NCBI GenBank assembly: GCA_963693305.1
Contig: OY855913.1
Coordinates: 21,851,114 to 21,915,113, forward strand
Length of the DNA: 64,000 bases
Direction of reading: 5' to 3'
DNA from: Meandrina meandrites
Lineage: Eukaryota; Cnidaria; Anthozoa; Scleractinia; Meandrinidae
Position numbers and translations under genes: made by a program. Below the pieces are notes generated by a model, which was not told the origin of the DNA, did no database searches, and saw nothing but the letters and a program-made list of their open reading frames with translations. Below, piece after piece: positions 9,367 through 21,825 of the stretch; position 1 is the first letter of the stretch, and every line of letters starts with the position of its first letter.

Positions 9367-12300
9367 ATGACTGTCATGAACAAAGCAGCTGAGGTCAGAA
9401 AAGCCACAGATGGAGAAGAGAAGACGAAGCAAATTGTGATATGCATAGAAAGAATTTCTCCGCATCAGGACAGTTGCTGGTCCTGGATGGTGTGTTTTGT
9501 TGCTGTTCTTTCAAATGTCGTCATTTGTGGATTTGCATTTAGCTTTGGCATCTTATTCCCGGCTCTCTTGGACGAGTTTCAGCAGGGAAAAGCTAAAACA
9601 GGTATTTAATTTGTTAATTATATAATTATATAATTGGTATTTTAATTTGTATTGTATTTGTTCCTAAATTAAAATAAGTGAACGAATGAACGAACGAGCA
9701 AACAACAACAAGCTTTATTATTTCCCCAGTCAGTCCACATAGAGATGTACCTGAAATAACTGCAGGTTAATGAACGAACGAACGAACGAACGAACGAACG
9801 AACGAACGAACGAACGAACGAACGAACGAACGAACGAACGAACGAACGAACGAACGAACAAAGAACGAACAAAGAACGAATGAAAAAAGAACGAACAAAG
9901 AACGAATGAACGAACGAACGAACGAAAGAACGAACGAACGAACGAACGAACGAACGAACGAAGGAAAGAACGAACGAACGAACGAACGAACGAACGAACG
10001 AACGAACGAACGAACGAACGAACGAACGAACGAACGAAAGAACGAACAAAGAACGAACAAAGAACGAATGAACAAAGAACGAACAAAGAACGAATGAACG
10101 AACGAACGAAAGAACGAACGAACGAACGAACGAACGAACGAACGAACGAAAGAACGAACGAACGAACGAACGAACGAACGAACGAACGAACGAACGAAAG
10201 AACGAACGAACGAACGAACGAACGAACGAACGAACGAACGAACGAACGAACGAATGAACGAACGAACGAAAGAACGAACGAACGAACGGAAAGAGAGCGA
10301 AAGAACAAAAGATCGAACAAGCGAATGAACGAAAGAACGAACGAAGCAATAGCAGGGGTCATGAATGGTCCCTTAAAATTTTGATCGCGCTCGTATATTT
10401 TTCCAAGCGCTCGCATGCTCGGCTTTTAATGGAGGTAACTTTCTGAAAATGCTCGCAAGCTCTTATGCTCGCAAAGACTATTTGACAGCCCTAATACTGC
10501 AGGAAACGTTCGAAAATTAATAGGCTATAATTGAGCTATGCATTCCTACATTTATTACGGTGTACAACTTATGACTAACAAGGTGCACGTGTTTCTAAAA
10601 TCCTAGAACGTTTTTGATCAGTAATTCCACGTTAAACTGTTTATTATGCTGTTCAAGTTGGTTGTAACTTATGTGTGGATGTAAACCTAGTGTGTGACCA
10701 TTCAAATGAAAGCTACTGAGCAGTACTTTTAAGCTGTTCTACTCGTTTTTCAAGGGTTTTAATTTGTGTTGTACGTTTTTCTTTCTTTCTGTTCACAGCT
10801 TGGGTCGGGTCAATTGCAATGATGGGCATAGGGATTTACGGTCCTCTGATTGGAAGACTCTATCATCGTTTTGGCGCTCGAGTTGTCTCATTTTTTGGAT
10901 CAATCATTTGTGCCGCTAGTCTTATTGCAACATCAAAGACCTCCAATATCTATGTCATGTACTTAACATATGGAGCTTTGTTCGGTTTTGGCTCCTGTGG
11001 TGTATATCTAGTTACGTACATAGCCATGCCAAGGTACTTTATGAAGTGGCGCTCGCTGAGCCTGGGATTAATAGCCATGGGGCCTGGTGGAGGCCTATTT
11101 GTTATGAGCCCAATTGTACAAGCGCTATTCGAAAGATTTGGTTGGAGAGGAACATTTTTAGCAATGGCTGGCATTGTCTCGTTAACATGCATATTGGCTT
11201 TTGTTTATAGACCAATCAAACTGGACTCGGACAGAGTAGAATTGAACATTAACCAAAAACAAGAAAACAAGTTCTGGGACACTTCAATCCTTAAACACAA
11301 AGTATTCGTTCTTTGCACGATTGCAGGAGTTGTAATCTACATCGTTCATTACACACCGTCCGTGCATATGGTAAGTCCGAAACACACTATAGGCACGCAA
11401 TGCGTTAGTACGAAACATACTATAAGCACGCAATGCGTGCAGAGAGAGGTAATTATTATTTTAGTATCACGTTCAGTCTTCAGCAAAACACTTATAACTA
11501 CTATTACCATACCACTGCATGCGCGGAATCTACAGAGAATAATATCGCGAGCTGACGTATATGTAAGTTTGGAATGGTTGACCTTTAAGCAATTTAGAAC
11601 AATCACCAAATCAAAGATAAACAAAATCAAAGTCCCTTAAAGGTGCTATGATAGAAAAACCTGTTGACTGAGTTAGAAAGGTCGGGGCGGACAGGAAAAT
11701 ATTTGGCTCTAGGTCATTTTTTTTTTTACAAAACTCTCTGCACTCGGTCCGTACTTTTGACCTCGAGCCAAATATTTTCCTGCCCGCATTCCCACCTAGT
11801 AAATAAGCTTATGTTATTCACCAGTATATTATACGAGTCCTCAAACTAGAGACCTGTCGCAACGTTGTCGAATGCGGCAGAGCACTGACCGGCTAAATAG
11901 TCCTCTAGAGATGTAATAGCCTTGGAAGCTTGGCGCTTTTACTGGCGCGAAACGCAATTAGAGCGGCGAAGCAGCGAGAGGCCCGGGGAGAAAAAAATGC
12001 CTTTCGCATTTTTCCTCCCCAGGCCTCTCCCGGCTTCGCCGCTCTATTTGCGCGCGTTTCGCCCCAATAGAGGACCATAGAGAGATTAAGCATGACGTTT
12101 GTTTTTCCCGCGAACGGCAAAAATTCGACTTCTGCCGTCTGCCAATTGTCGTTTGTACTCGGAAATGAGTAGGTTTGTGTTTGTCGTGAATGTGTGGCTT
12201 TTCCCCTATTTTTCAGAGGAAATTATTTCAGAATTCGATAAAAAGGTAACAAAATGAAAGAGAAGCTCGCGTTTGCCGTATAACGTCATTCTTAACCTCT

Positions 12301-12715
12301 CTAACAAAACCACCAAGCTACGCAGGCTAAGCCAACTGGTCTGCCTCCAGCCAGTTGGGATTTTTAACCATGTTATGTTCATTTAAAGTTATTTGTTTCC
12401 TATGTTTCAGTGGCATGCCTAAACTAGCTATCTCGAAGCTAAGTGCGTGACCACTATAAACAACATTTACATTTTTTTTTACACTTTTTTTTTTACTGTA
12501 TTAATGAAGGAAATCGTACGGGCGCGAGTGCATCTTGTGATTTATGGACGTGAGTGATGTTTTGAAAGTTCTTAAAATTGCACGAGCCTTTAGGCGATCT
12601 TTAACCTGGTTTTACACTCTATATCGCGAGCTGACGTATATTTAAGTTTGGAATGGTTGACCTTTAAGCAATTTAGAACAATCACCAAATCAAAGATAAA
12701 CAAAATCAAAGTCCC

Positions 12716-12746
<31 letters not shown>

Positions 12747-13971
12747 TTCATTCATTCGTCCTTGACCAATCAGAAGCTGCACATTTTGTTAAGTATATAA
12801 TTATAACTATTTTCATAGGTTCGTTATTTGGAAGAGGCAGGATTTGCAGAAGTGGACGCCTCTCGTTTGTACATGTACAATGGAGTGGCTTCCTTGCTGG
12901 TGCGACCTCTGATTGGCCGATTGAATGACGTCAGCTGGATTAACATGTTTTACATTTACTCTATAGCCACTGCTGTTGAAGGCGTGGCTGCTTTCCTGTT
13001 GCCCATGGCAACTACAAATTTTCACTTTGTTATGTACTCGGTGGCGTTTGGATTATCAGATGGTACACTGGGTTCTGGTTTGTGTATTGCTGTGCTAAAC
13101 AATCTGCCTGAAATGTTAAGACCTTTGGGGATCAGCTTTTATCAATCCCTAGCTTGTATATCGTCAGCATGTGCTCCGGCTCTTGGAGGTGAGCTTTCTT
13201 TTAAGTAAACGAAAAAAAAAAAACACTTTCCTTCCTAGAGAAGCAAACACGTCAACATTTGATCGAATCATATATACGTGTTGTTTGGGCGTCGTTATTC
13301 ATCAATACATGCCGAGGACAGATCACGTTTATGCTCCTTGCCTAAAAATACAACGCAGAATTTCCATGATCATATGAATTACAACTAGGCACTGCTTCAA
13401 CCTCGTTCCCAGGGTCGGGGCAGAAGAGAGACCCTGGGAGCGAGGTTGGCACTGCCTTTACAAAGTTGTCGCTATACATTCAATAGTGATCACCTGGTTA
13501 TCTAAGGAGACAGTCCTATAAAAAATAAGGTGGCTTACCGCTAATTATTAATCGGTAAAAACATCGGTAATTTTTTAATGTACTCGGGTTATCTTCGGCT
13601 ATATAGCCCGTAAAGTGAAATCGCATTTTCACCTTAAAATAATAAGATCGTATCACCTTAATTACCATGGTCCAGCTTTATCACACTAATATCTGCCGAA
13701 GATTCGCGTCTAATACGTAATGGTATATAATGCTGCGCTTAACTTACCATACTGATAATGTTTTACTTGTTTCTTTTTTCTCAAAGGTTTGGTAGCAGAT
13801 ATCAAAGGATCTTATACCCCAGTGTTCAACATGGTCGGAGCTGTAACAATGTTTGGCGCAGCCATACTGTTTGCTGTTTCTTGTATCAAGAAGCCAGATA
13901 ACTTGAGCACGAAGGAACAAGTGACAGTTTGGGAATCGCTTGTTGTAGTAGAAAAGTGTTCCGTTGTTTAA
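9367..13971 (+). CDS. monocarboxylate transporter-like protein (SLC16/MCT family, major facilitator)
   Basis: Exons 9367-9601, 10799-11370, 12819-13188 and 13787-13971 join in phase at GT/AG sites to give 453 residues, close to the usual 430-500. A short N-terminal tail precedes TM1 (residues about 38-60), followed by the A-W-V-G-S-I-A-M block of TM2 (from residue 79). [20 protein letters not shown] in exon 2 matches the MCT motif YFxK(R/K)(R/L)xLAxGxAxxG. A roughly 30-residue polar loop separates the two six-helix halves. In the family these are plasma-membrane carriers, often proton-coupled, of lactate, pyruvate, ketone bodies or other small acids; the substrate cannot be read here. The usual TM1 motif (D/E)G(G/S)(W/F)(G/A)W appears as DSCWSW, so orphan-type specificity is possible. 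A second ATG at 9376 could also start translation. TTGTTAGCAG just upstream may be an acceptor after a 5' UTR intron. AATAAA at 14379-14384 could be the poly(A) signal. Confidence 0.88.
9769..10340. repeat. tetranucleotide microsatellite (GAAC)n
   Basis: About 550 bp of GAAC/AACG repeats with occasional GAAAG, GAACAAA and GAATG variants fill the middle of MCT intron 1 (9602-10798). All six frames stay open for long runs (FVRS and NERT repeats), which is an artefact of the repeat rather than protein. Confidence 0.97.
11542..11639 (+). repeat. 98-bp direct repeat, copy 1
   Basis: Begins ATATCGCGAGCTGACGTATA and ends AAAATCAAAGTCCCTTA. It is nearly identical (one visible difference) to 12621-12718. 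Both lie in MCT intron 2. Confidence 0.9.
11944..12065. repeat. long GC-rich foldback
   Basis: Arms of about 57 nt (GGCGCGAAACGC ... AGAGCGGCGAAG ... GAGAGGC ... GGGGAG ... AAAAATGC against its complement) fold back across a loop of a few nucleotides, with several mismatches. It lies between the two 98-bp direct repeats. Confidence 0.8.
12331..12411 (+). repeat. dispersed repeat fragment shared with 51787-51864
   Basis: GCCAACTGGTCTGCCTCC, then GCCAGTTGGGATTTTTA, then CATGTTATGTT is the inverted counterpart of 51787-51864, which ends in an (ATTT)n run. Probably the 3' part of a retroposon family. Confidence 0.65.
12621..12752 (+). repeat. 98-bp direct repeat, copy 2, with (ATTT)n tail
   Basis: 12621-12718 matches 11542-11639 and runs into about eight TTTA repeats. 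The tail resembles a retroposon 3' end; copy 1 lacks it. Confidence 0.85.
13398..13448. repeat. 19-bp foldback in MCT intron 3
   Basis: CAACCTCGTTCCCAGGGTC and the complementary GACCCTGGGAGCGAGGTTG flank a 13-nt loop, with one mismatch. Confidence 0.85.
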
Positions 13972-14378
13972 CATGCATTCCTGTAATTCTTCTATCTAAT
14001 CTAATTCTTTATCTCTTGGCGGTTCTTGATGCACACTCCAAGGGGAACGTAACAACGAATTGTTGTATCCCACACATGAACCCTTTTGGTACCCTATATA
14101 TTTTTTTTAAATTTCGCTGAATGAATCGCTTTCGTCGATCATAGCGCAAGTTGAAAGTGGATTTCATTCATTTCTCTACCATAGATAGTTGTTTTCCAAT
14201 TTCCGTTTTTTGTCCTCTAATTTTCGGTAAAGTGAAATTACGCGAAAATTACATCACAGGCCGACCAAGCTCATTTTAAGAGAAAAGGAACGTGACTCTT
14301 CCTTATGATCGGTATTGCGTTACAATATCAAGACACGATTTATAAGGGTTTATAAGGGAACGCAACAGTTTTGGTATA

Positions 14379-14384
14379 AATAAA
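14379..14384 (+). terminator. possible poly(A) signal of the MCT-like gene
   Basis: AATAAA about 410 bp after the stop codon, on the coding strand. No experimental support. Confidence 0.35.
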
Positions 14385-15662
14385 CTTGACTTACCCTGTT
14401 CTACAGTGTACACTCGAAATAACTTATTACGACTTCGGAAATAACTTATTACGACTCAATAGGTAGGAATGGGTTTTAATGCATATAGGAATTGTTGTTC
14501 GTGTAGCAGAGTGCATAGGTTTCAATCATCAGCCACCTTCAGACTTGTCGAATCCACTCTGCTGACTAAAGTCATGGCCATCTGCGTTACTGAAGCGTTA
14601 AGCATGAACACGGTGGCCATACATAGGGTTATTTGTATCGCTAGGCAATTCCTGTGTTCATCAGCTTAGGGGAATATAGACGTTATTTGTATTCATTCCT
14701 CTGCTTTTATTCCAAGTTTATCTTTTATTCTTTTTGGTCAGGAAGTACACTTCAAATCCACAATTAACTGGTAGATCGTTGTGATTGGTTAATTGCCAGG
14801 GAATGTATCGGGGACTCCCATTGGCTGTTTTGCCGCAACACGATATGTCTGAATACCGACTAACGACGTTTCGCGTACTACACGTGACATAACTCGCGCG
14901 GTCAGGCTTTGGCTTTCTCTTGGGACAAACAACCTGAGAGGGTTTCCGAGAGGTTCGCGAGTCACGATCCGAGCTCGTGCTCAGTCCCCATACTCCTCGC
15001 CATGAAACTATGCCCAGGTAAGCCACAATGAGCCTGGCGACCTAGGCTACACATGTCCTCGACAACAGGAATTTCTGAATCCTGAAACTGGTAGAAATGA
15101 ATGTTTTGCTGGCACGGACCAGAAGACTAGGTCGGGCCGTATAAATGGGCTGACCCTTAGAAGGGATCAGTTGAATCAGTTCTAATTTAGCGTTGTCAGT
15201 CTTTGAACAAAATTGACGGGCCGAGACGGGCTCGCACGGTTGGAACAACTGACACGTGATCAGTAATGCTTTTACTTTAGTTGTCTGACGCTTGTTATGT
15301 GCTCAATTTATTTTACAAGCTGTGTAAACGTCGTCTGTTTGGCATTTGGCCAGAAAGACTTTCATTGTCTAGTAAATAATATAATCTGCGAACCATTGTT
15401 TGGACTATTCAACACAAGATCTTAAACAACTCCATTGACTGGCCCGCCGAATGTTGTTTGTAGTGAAAGCTCGAACGTCAATGTTAATTAGCAGTCAACT
15501 GGTCGTCCATAAATTTACGACCAATGTTTTGTCCTCAACCCATTACAGCCTAAAGTATTTCTCACAGGTCTAGTCACATTTCAGTAGGAAAAGGTGCAAA
15601 AATACCAGCAAATTATGGGGGAGTGGTCGTTTTCTAAGTATTTTGGTGAGTAAATAGCTTAA
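14385..15662. other. stretch without recognised gene
   Basis: Only short unsupported ORFs. A 19-bp near-exact duplication (GAAATAACTTATTACGACT) occurs at about 14416-14456. Confidence 0.5.
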
Positions 15663-15664
15663 TA

Positions 15665-16166
15665 CAGTCAACTCTCGTTATAGCGGACACGCTCGGGAGG
15701 TCGTTTAGTGTCCGTAATATTGCGAGTCCGTAAAAGTGGGGTGGGAGGAAAAAAAAGCGCCGTTAATATAGACTATAACGATCTTATGAAACCGCTAGTG
15801 GTGAAGCCGCTAATTAAAGATTTGATCTCTCTTAAAAGTCTCGAAAAAAGGCGTAAGCTGAAGTAAAAAGCAAAGTCTTCTGTACAGCTACTGAAGGAAT
15901 TGATGCAATTAAATATTCCAGAAGTCTTTGGAACTTTTTTGTAATAATGTTATCGGAGAAGTTCTTTATCGAGAGTCAAAACAATGAAATTGTTGTTTTG
16001 GTAACAGCGAAAGTGTCCGTAAATAAATCCCGTACCAGCGAAAGTCAGTCCATAATAGCGGGAGTCATTTCCAGTCAAACCTCTATATCTTCCGCCGGGG
16101 ATCTGAATTTGTCCGTAATAGCAAGTGTCCGTAATAGCGGGGTGTCCGCAAGGCGAGAGTTGACTG
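15665..16166. mobile_element. TA-flanked MITE (pogo/Tigger-like ends)
   Basis: The left end CAGTCAACTCTCG and right end CGAGAGTTGACTG are inverted repeats, continuing into AGCGGACAC on the left and GTGTCCGC on the right. TA precedes 15665 and follows 16166. TA target and CAGTCAACTCTC-type ends fit non-autonomous pogo/Tigger elements. The interior repeats GTCCGTAATAGCG-like words. The 76-codon ORF inside is not a recognised protein. Confidence 0.88.
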
Positions 16167-16169
16167 TAC

Positions 16170-17770
16170 TTTTATAGTTAAGTTTTCAATAGCGCACACT
16201 ATATAACTATCATGTCCTTACATTTCTAGATTGTTCATTTCTCCTCGTTTGAAAGGTTGCATCTCTATCTTTTCTTTAGATGATCTTTAAACACAGTGCT
16301 CGCCACAATGCAAGCAGTTTATAACTGTGAAATGCGCACATATCTCAGTCCTTAACTTAATTCTCTTGATTTGAGTTATGCAATCAAGATCATTGAACTT
16401 GTTGGAAGAAATCAGTCATTTTACCTTGTTGATTGCCCCTGCAGAAAAAAATCTCTTACGTACTAGGTTTTTACAATCCAAAAAGCTTTTACCAATATAT
16501 TTTCTTTGCGAGAAGCGTGGTATTTTGGGACCTATATTTTTGTTTTCCACCTTAATCGAATCAGGTTTTTCGCTCAGAAACTGTTTTAAAAGTGTCCCAG
16601 AAAAATCCTTGTTAACAGAATCGTTAAAAGAGTCCTAAACTTTGTTGAGGCCTTAACTAATCATATGCGATTTCGCTCCAGCATTGAGATTACGAGTGAC
16701 TACGAGAGCATTGTTTTGTGTGTGTGTGGTGAAAAAATTAACCTGCCTCCTCGTTACCCAATTCAGACAAGTCCTGCTGAATATATGAGCCGATTGAAAG
16801 CATTGGGAACGTAATTTATACAGCTGTCTGGTTAAAGCGCTTAGTAACAGTTCTTCTGGACTATATACATATTTTTTATAATATGGTAGAGAAAATCAAA
16901 CTGGACCCTTTTCTTCTAGACTGTGAGAGTTCAGCAGCAAGTTATTGCAATACGGTAGAATTTTGTGTCAAAACAAGCTGCCATAAGATTTTCGCAATAA
17001 TAAGGACATCTATTTGATTCTAGCAAGCTATTAACACTTCACTAGTGAAAAACAATCCAAAATCCCAAGACAAAAAGAATGGATTAAATCACTTGGACCA
17101 AATGACGCAATTGGGCTTATGTAACCCCTCAGCGCATGGCGGACCGTCTGGAAATTTAATAAAGCCTGTATTACAAATTTCTATAGCTCGAGCGTTCTTT
17201 TATCTTCATACAACGTTTTAGTCCGTTTCTTCTTGATTAAATCGCGGCTGTTTAAGACTTTTAGGATTTTTTTTATTTACTTCTGCAGGAGAATGGAGTT
17301 TGAAAAACGTCCTGTCCCACACCACCGTTTAGACATGTACAACGACGCGAAAAATTCGTAAAATCTGCCATCGTTGTTTGCAACTTGTAAGAATAATGTC
17401 TTTTTTTCGCAGTTTGTAGAACCTCAATACCACATAACCACATAACAATGTTTCCATCATTTACATAAATTCCAATTTGGGACAATAAATTTAAACCGAT
17501 CAAAATATTGATTCTCCTTAATAATTCCCGCACATTTCTTTGAATGTTAGTGCTAAGAATTTGGTGGCACATCAAGACTATCCTCTAATTGATGAATTTC
17601 TTAATTCTCATAACATACGTGCTTGACACTGTATTGGTATCATAAGGAGAAACTCGACTCTAATCTCTCTTACGAATGAAACGTTGCTAGGAAAACTGTG
17701 AAAAATTTTTCCGCCAGCAAAGTACATCTTCACACAAAAATAGATGGAAAGGAACACCATCTATCCAATT
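16170..17770. other. stretch without recognised gene
   Basis: No supported gene. Short ORFs at 16378-16638 (+) and 17273-17575 (-) match no family I recognise. Confidence 0.45.
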
Positions 17771-17774
17771 CAAT

Positions 17775-20323
17775 ATAGATAGATAGATGCTTTATTAAAA
17801 CTAAATTGCAACCCGAGGGTTGAATTATATAGTTTTTTACAAAAAAATTACAATGGTTAAAAAAGGTTAAAATTACATATACAAAAAAATATACAACTAT
17901 GAAATGTCAAATATTTAAAATTTGAGCGCATTGCTAAGAATGAATGAGTTCTTCAATCTATTTGTCTTAAAATTAGCATTAAATTTTCGTTTCTTCCTCA
18001 AATTGTAATGACAGGTGTTCCTCTCTGGGAGTAAATTATGGAGTTTGTTATTCGTGTCTTCTACAATCTTTGAAAAAAGCTTGTTCGTTAGGGACTGTCT
18101 TCTTGCTGAAAGAGTTTCAAGACCGGCCTGAGCCAAAGCTTCTTGGTAGGGCTTGAAAGGAAAAATGATGCGCATTGCCCTCCTTTGGATCCTCTCTAAC
18201 TCTTCTGAAAGGTACATTGGAAGACTATCATGGAATACTGGACAAGCATATTCAGTAAGAGGACGAATACAAGTTCGATAAAATTGAATTAGCTCCTGTG
18301 TTCCGAGACCAGAGCGTTTGAGCTGCGACAGACAATACATTCGTTTCCTAGATTTCTTTCCGATTTCTTCAATGTGACAATTCCATTTAAGGTTACATGT
18401 AATGTGCATACCTAGAATCTTAGCCTTGGGAACGCATTCGATTTCACTACCATTAATTACAATGGGGTCAAAGGAATTGTTTGCTGTACTAAAAGTTATT
18501 CGAAGTTCCTTGCACTTTGCCTCATTGAGCTGGAACTTGTCTTCAGCTGCTCTGGTTACGAAGGTATCAACGGCGGTTTGGATGGTACTTGGCCGGTTCT
18601 TGGCTACGGTTTCTGAGATGGTGGTGTCGTCAACGTATTTCCATAGCTTGTTATCAGGAATGTCGAGTTCATTAATCATAATGATGAACAGCCACGGGCC
18701 AAGCTTAGTCCCTTGGGGGACCCCTGCTGGGATTGCCCCCCACTCAGAGAAGCAGTCGGAGCCGAGCTTCACTCGTTGCTTGCGGTCGGTAAGAAAATCG
18801 ATAATCCAGAACAGAATAGCCTCAGGGAGATCATAGTTGTGCAGTTTATTGATCAATATGTGATGATCAATAAGATCAAAGGCTTTCTTGAAGTCGAACA
18901 GGACCGCCCTTACTGTGGCTCCATCACCGTCGGTTGCACTGTTCCATTCGTGAATCATGCTGATAAGCGCTTCAGTTGTACTTGAAGAGGGGACAGTACC
19001 AAACTGCCTTGGATCCACTTTTGCGAGTACAGCTGGTTTAATATAACGGTCAACGATAAACTCCTCTGCCAGTTTCGAGAGGATAGGTGTAAGCGAAATT
19101 GGTCTCAAATGCTTATTCACATCCTGGACTGGAATTTGTTTGGGAATAGGAGTAATGTCAGCATGTTTCCAGGAATGTGGTAATGTAGCCTCCTTGTAGG
19201 AGCAGTTGAGAATGTCCGTGATGACTGGAGCAAGGAGGTCTGCGTTCTCTTTCAGTAACCATGCGGGCATGTTGTCTGGCCCAGAAGCCTTCGCTGGATT
19301 CAAGGACGCAAGTTTTCGGAAAACACAGGTCTCGGAAATGGGGGGTAGGTCGGTATAATGTGCGTCACATGAAGTACGGGGAGCCAGTGGTGTAAAGGTG
19401 CTCATTGGGGCCAGGAATGCTTTATTAATAGTGTTGGCGAGGGCGGTGGAGTTTAGAACGGGCCCTTGGTCGATATTACGCAAGACTGATATTGTGTCTG
19501 TGCGGGTGGCAGCCTGCATCCCGGCGAGTTTCTTCACCTCCTTCCACCACCTGCGAGGCTCACAGTCCCTTAGTTGTTCTACGTTTGACGCATAGTATTT
19601 GGCCCGGCATAACTTGCGTAGCCGGTTTACACTGTTTCGCAGGCGGCGGAAATTGGCATCGTCCCCTCGGGCAAGAGCTCTCTGTCGTTCACGTATCATG
19701 GATTTCAGCCGTTCGTTAATCCACGGGGGATCGTTGATGGAAAGCTTCTTTGACCTTAGGGGAAGCAGTGTGTCCATACCTAACTTAATAGCAAACTCCA
19801 GAGTATTTGTTTTCTCTTCACAGGAGACCTTTGTCCCAACGAGAAGGTCAAGGTCGACCTCTTCAAGATATTTCCGTATAGCTAGACGCTTTGTTGTTCT
19901 CAGATCTCTTGATTTTATTACGATCTTGTTTTTAGGGAAATCGCTTCTTGCCAAAGGTTTGACTTCAACAGTGTCGTGGTCGGAGAGGCCAAAGTTAGGT
20001 CGCTTTATAGGCACCTCGTAGAAAGCGCCTAAATTGGTAAACACAAGATCCAGCATGCTCGACCCACGAGTTGGAAACGGGACTATTTGTTTAAGTCCGT
20101 GAGCGTTTTTAACATAGCTGAGATCAAGTTTGTTAAAGTCACCGACGAGTAGAAGACCGGAATCGGGGAGTCGAGCTTCAATGCTGGATAACGATTCGTG
20201 CAGGTACTCTGACATTAGGCGATCACAAGCGCTTGGCGGATGGTAAACAACTCCAATAATAATCGAATTGTTTGGCAAGCTAAAACGTTTCTGCCTTTGT
20301 TGCCGGAGAATCAAGAAAAACAA
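17775..20323 (-). mobile_element. 5'-truncated CR1/L2-like LINE with intact EN-RT frame
   Basis: One uninterrupted 802-codon frame (17915-20323; the first codon is TTG, not a real start). Residues 23-120 are the C-terminal half of an APE endonuclease: VVYHPPS, GDFN (61-64), SDHD (114-117). Reverse transcriptase follows: FDFKKAFD (476-483), GVPQGTKLGPWLF (534-546) and catalytic KYVDD (562-566), then a thumb/C-terminal region with RTCIRPLTEYACPVF. This order is typical of CR1/L2/Jockey-group LINEs. The N-terminal half of the endonuclease and any ORF1 are missing; upstream codons hit a stop and lose homology. A short 3' UTR ends in a (TCTA)n-like tail at about 17777-17790 on the reverse strand. 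The absence of stops or frameshifts suggests a young insertion. Confidence 0.93.
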
Positions 20324-20453
20324 ATGTAATACGCAGTGGACCGTTCATATTCGGACGTGATGTGAATTCTGATGGTCTTGTATACAACAAAGGGTATTTA
20401 ACTCACGACACGCTGTTTGATTAAACTTAAAAGAATCCTTAAATCGGACATAG

Positions 20454-20609
20454 ACAGTAAGACACTACCTCTCTGAAACCTCTATTTTCATTCGCCCGCT
20501 GTAAACACAACCTCTTTTGTTATTCAGGGATAGGGGCATTGTAAATGCCTGTTATGTATTGTTTTAGGAACCAATGAAATAACTCGTTCCGAGAGGTAGT
20601 GGGCGACCC
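20454..20609. repeat. dispersed repeat CAGTAAGACACTACCTC..., intact copy
   Basis: This stretch matches, in opposite orientation, the two separated blocks 44797-44864 and 46487-46580. It therefore shows what that site looked like before the CAGGGCATCTGA element inserted. Internal inverted CACTACCTCTC / GAGAGGTAGTG words are present, but homology extends past them. Confidence 0.8.
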
Positions 20610-21422
20610 GACATATTAGGGTCGAGTATTTCTAAAGCGGCATCAGGCACGCAACACCAGGTAGCCTCGTTATCAGGAGTTTTCTGCCTCGTCTCCGTGT
20701 GAATTATCTTACTGAACTGACGTAGTACCCTACCAGCCGGACCTTCTGCCGTTGTACCAGCCTTGCAATCAATTTTAATCTGCACTCAGCAAGAGAAAAG
20801 TCAAGTATCTTTCTTCTTCGTTGCGTGGTCCACTACATCGAAACATTTTTCACAATTAATGCCTTCACAAAGAGAAATGGTATTTTCTCTTGCTTGACAT
20901 TCTCTTACGCAGGGGGACGCGAGATAATTGATATCATTCGACAAGATCATTCCTCTCTGTTGTTATTGTTGAAAAAAGGTTGACAACGCAACACGTAAAT
21001 TTTTATGTTTTAAAGAAGTGTGCCGTGGAGGGGGAAGAGTGGGGGAGGGAGGGGGTTCTACAGAGCCATGGGATCCTTAAAACATTCGTTTTCCGGCTCG
21101 GACCTCAACTTCTTGAGCCAGAAAATAGATTACCGGTTCACGTTTCTTGGTTTCCTTAAGCAATCTAGTGGAGCTGCAATTAATTTAGTCCGTTGTATTT
21201 TCTGTCTTGGAGGCCTGGAGCCCTGTGTTATTTTACACTGGAGTCCCTGGGCACCTTACTTTTCTGGGAACCATGCCTGGTTGATGTAACAAATTTCGTT
21301 GGAATTATAGTCTTGTTATAAAAAAGAGATGACCTAATCATGATCAGCACAACTAAAACTTGCATCCGATACCTGAAGTGCGAGGATAGTTTACATGCCC
21401 GCCAAAGAGGGGAGGGGTGTGA

Positions 21423-21444
21423 GGGGGGGGGGGGGGGGGGGGGG
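21423..21444 (+). repeat. poly-G tract
   Basis: About 22 consecutive G after TGTGAGG; G-quadruplex-prone and liable to length error in assembly. Confidence 0.9.
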
Positions 21445-21825
21445 CGTTGTACACAAGCTAGAAAAAGGCAAATTACTCTACGTCATTAAATGCTTCAAGA
21501 AGGGGAGGGAACGAGTTTACACAAGCTCTAATTTTCACTGAAAGCGTCACCGAAACGGCTCTTCTGCAGAAAAGGAGGAGAGGGCGAAATTACACGGGAA
21601 ACAGAGCTTTTACTTCTAAAGAAACAAGGCGTATACTAAGCATATTAAATGCAACACTCAAGCAAAGACAGTTTGATACTGTTGATAAACCGCTAAGAAA
21701 ACAAACAAACAAAAAATCAAACAAACAAAGACAAACAGGGGTATCATAACGTCACTAATTGAGTTTGATTGACAAGTAATGTGTTCGTGACCGAGGGGTG
21801 TATTTTTTTCTACCCCGCTCCGGAA

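Noticed and set aside
9769..10340. CRISPR-like or satellite centromere array
   Set aside because: Unit is 4 bp with no spacers; a plain microsatellite.
9669..10416. Long overlapping ORFs with FVRS or NERT repeats on both strands
   Set aside because: They are translations of the tetranucleotide microsatellite in an intron, open in all frames.
18402..20021. Plus-strand ORFs of 65-144 codons
   Set aside because: Antisense shadows of the intact LINE frame.
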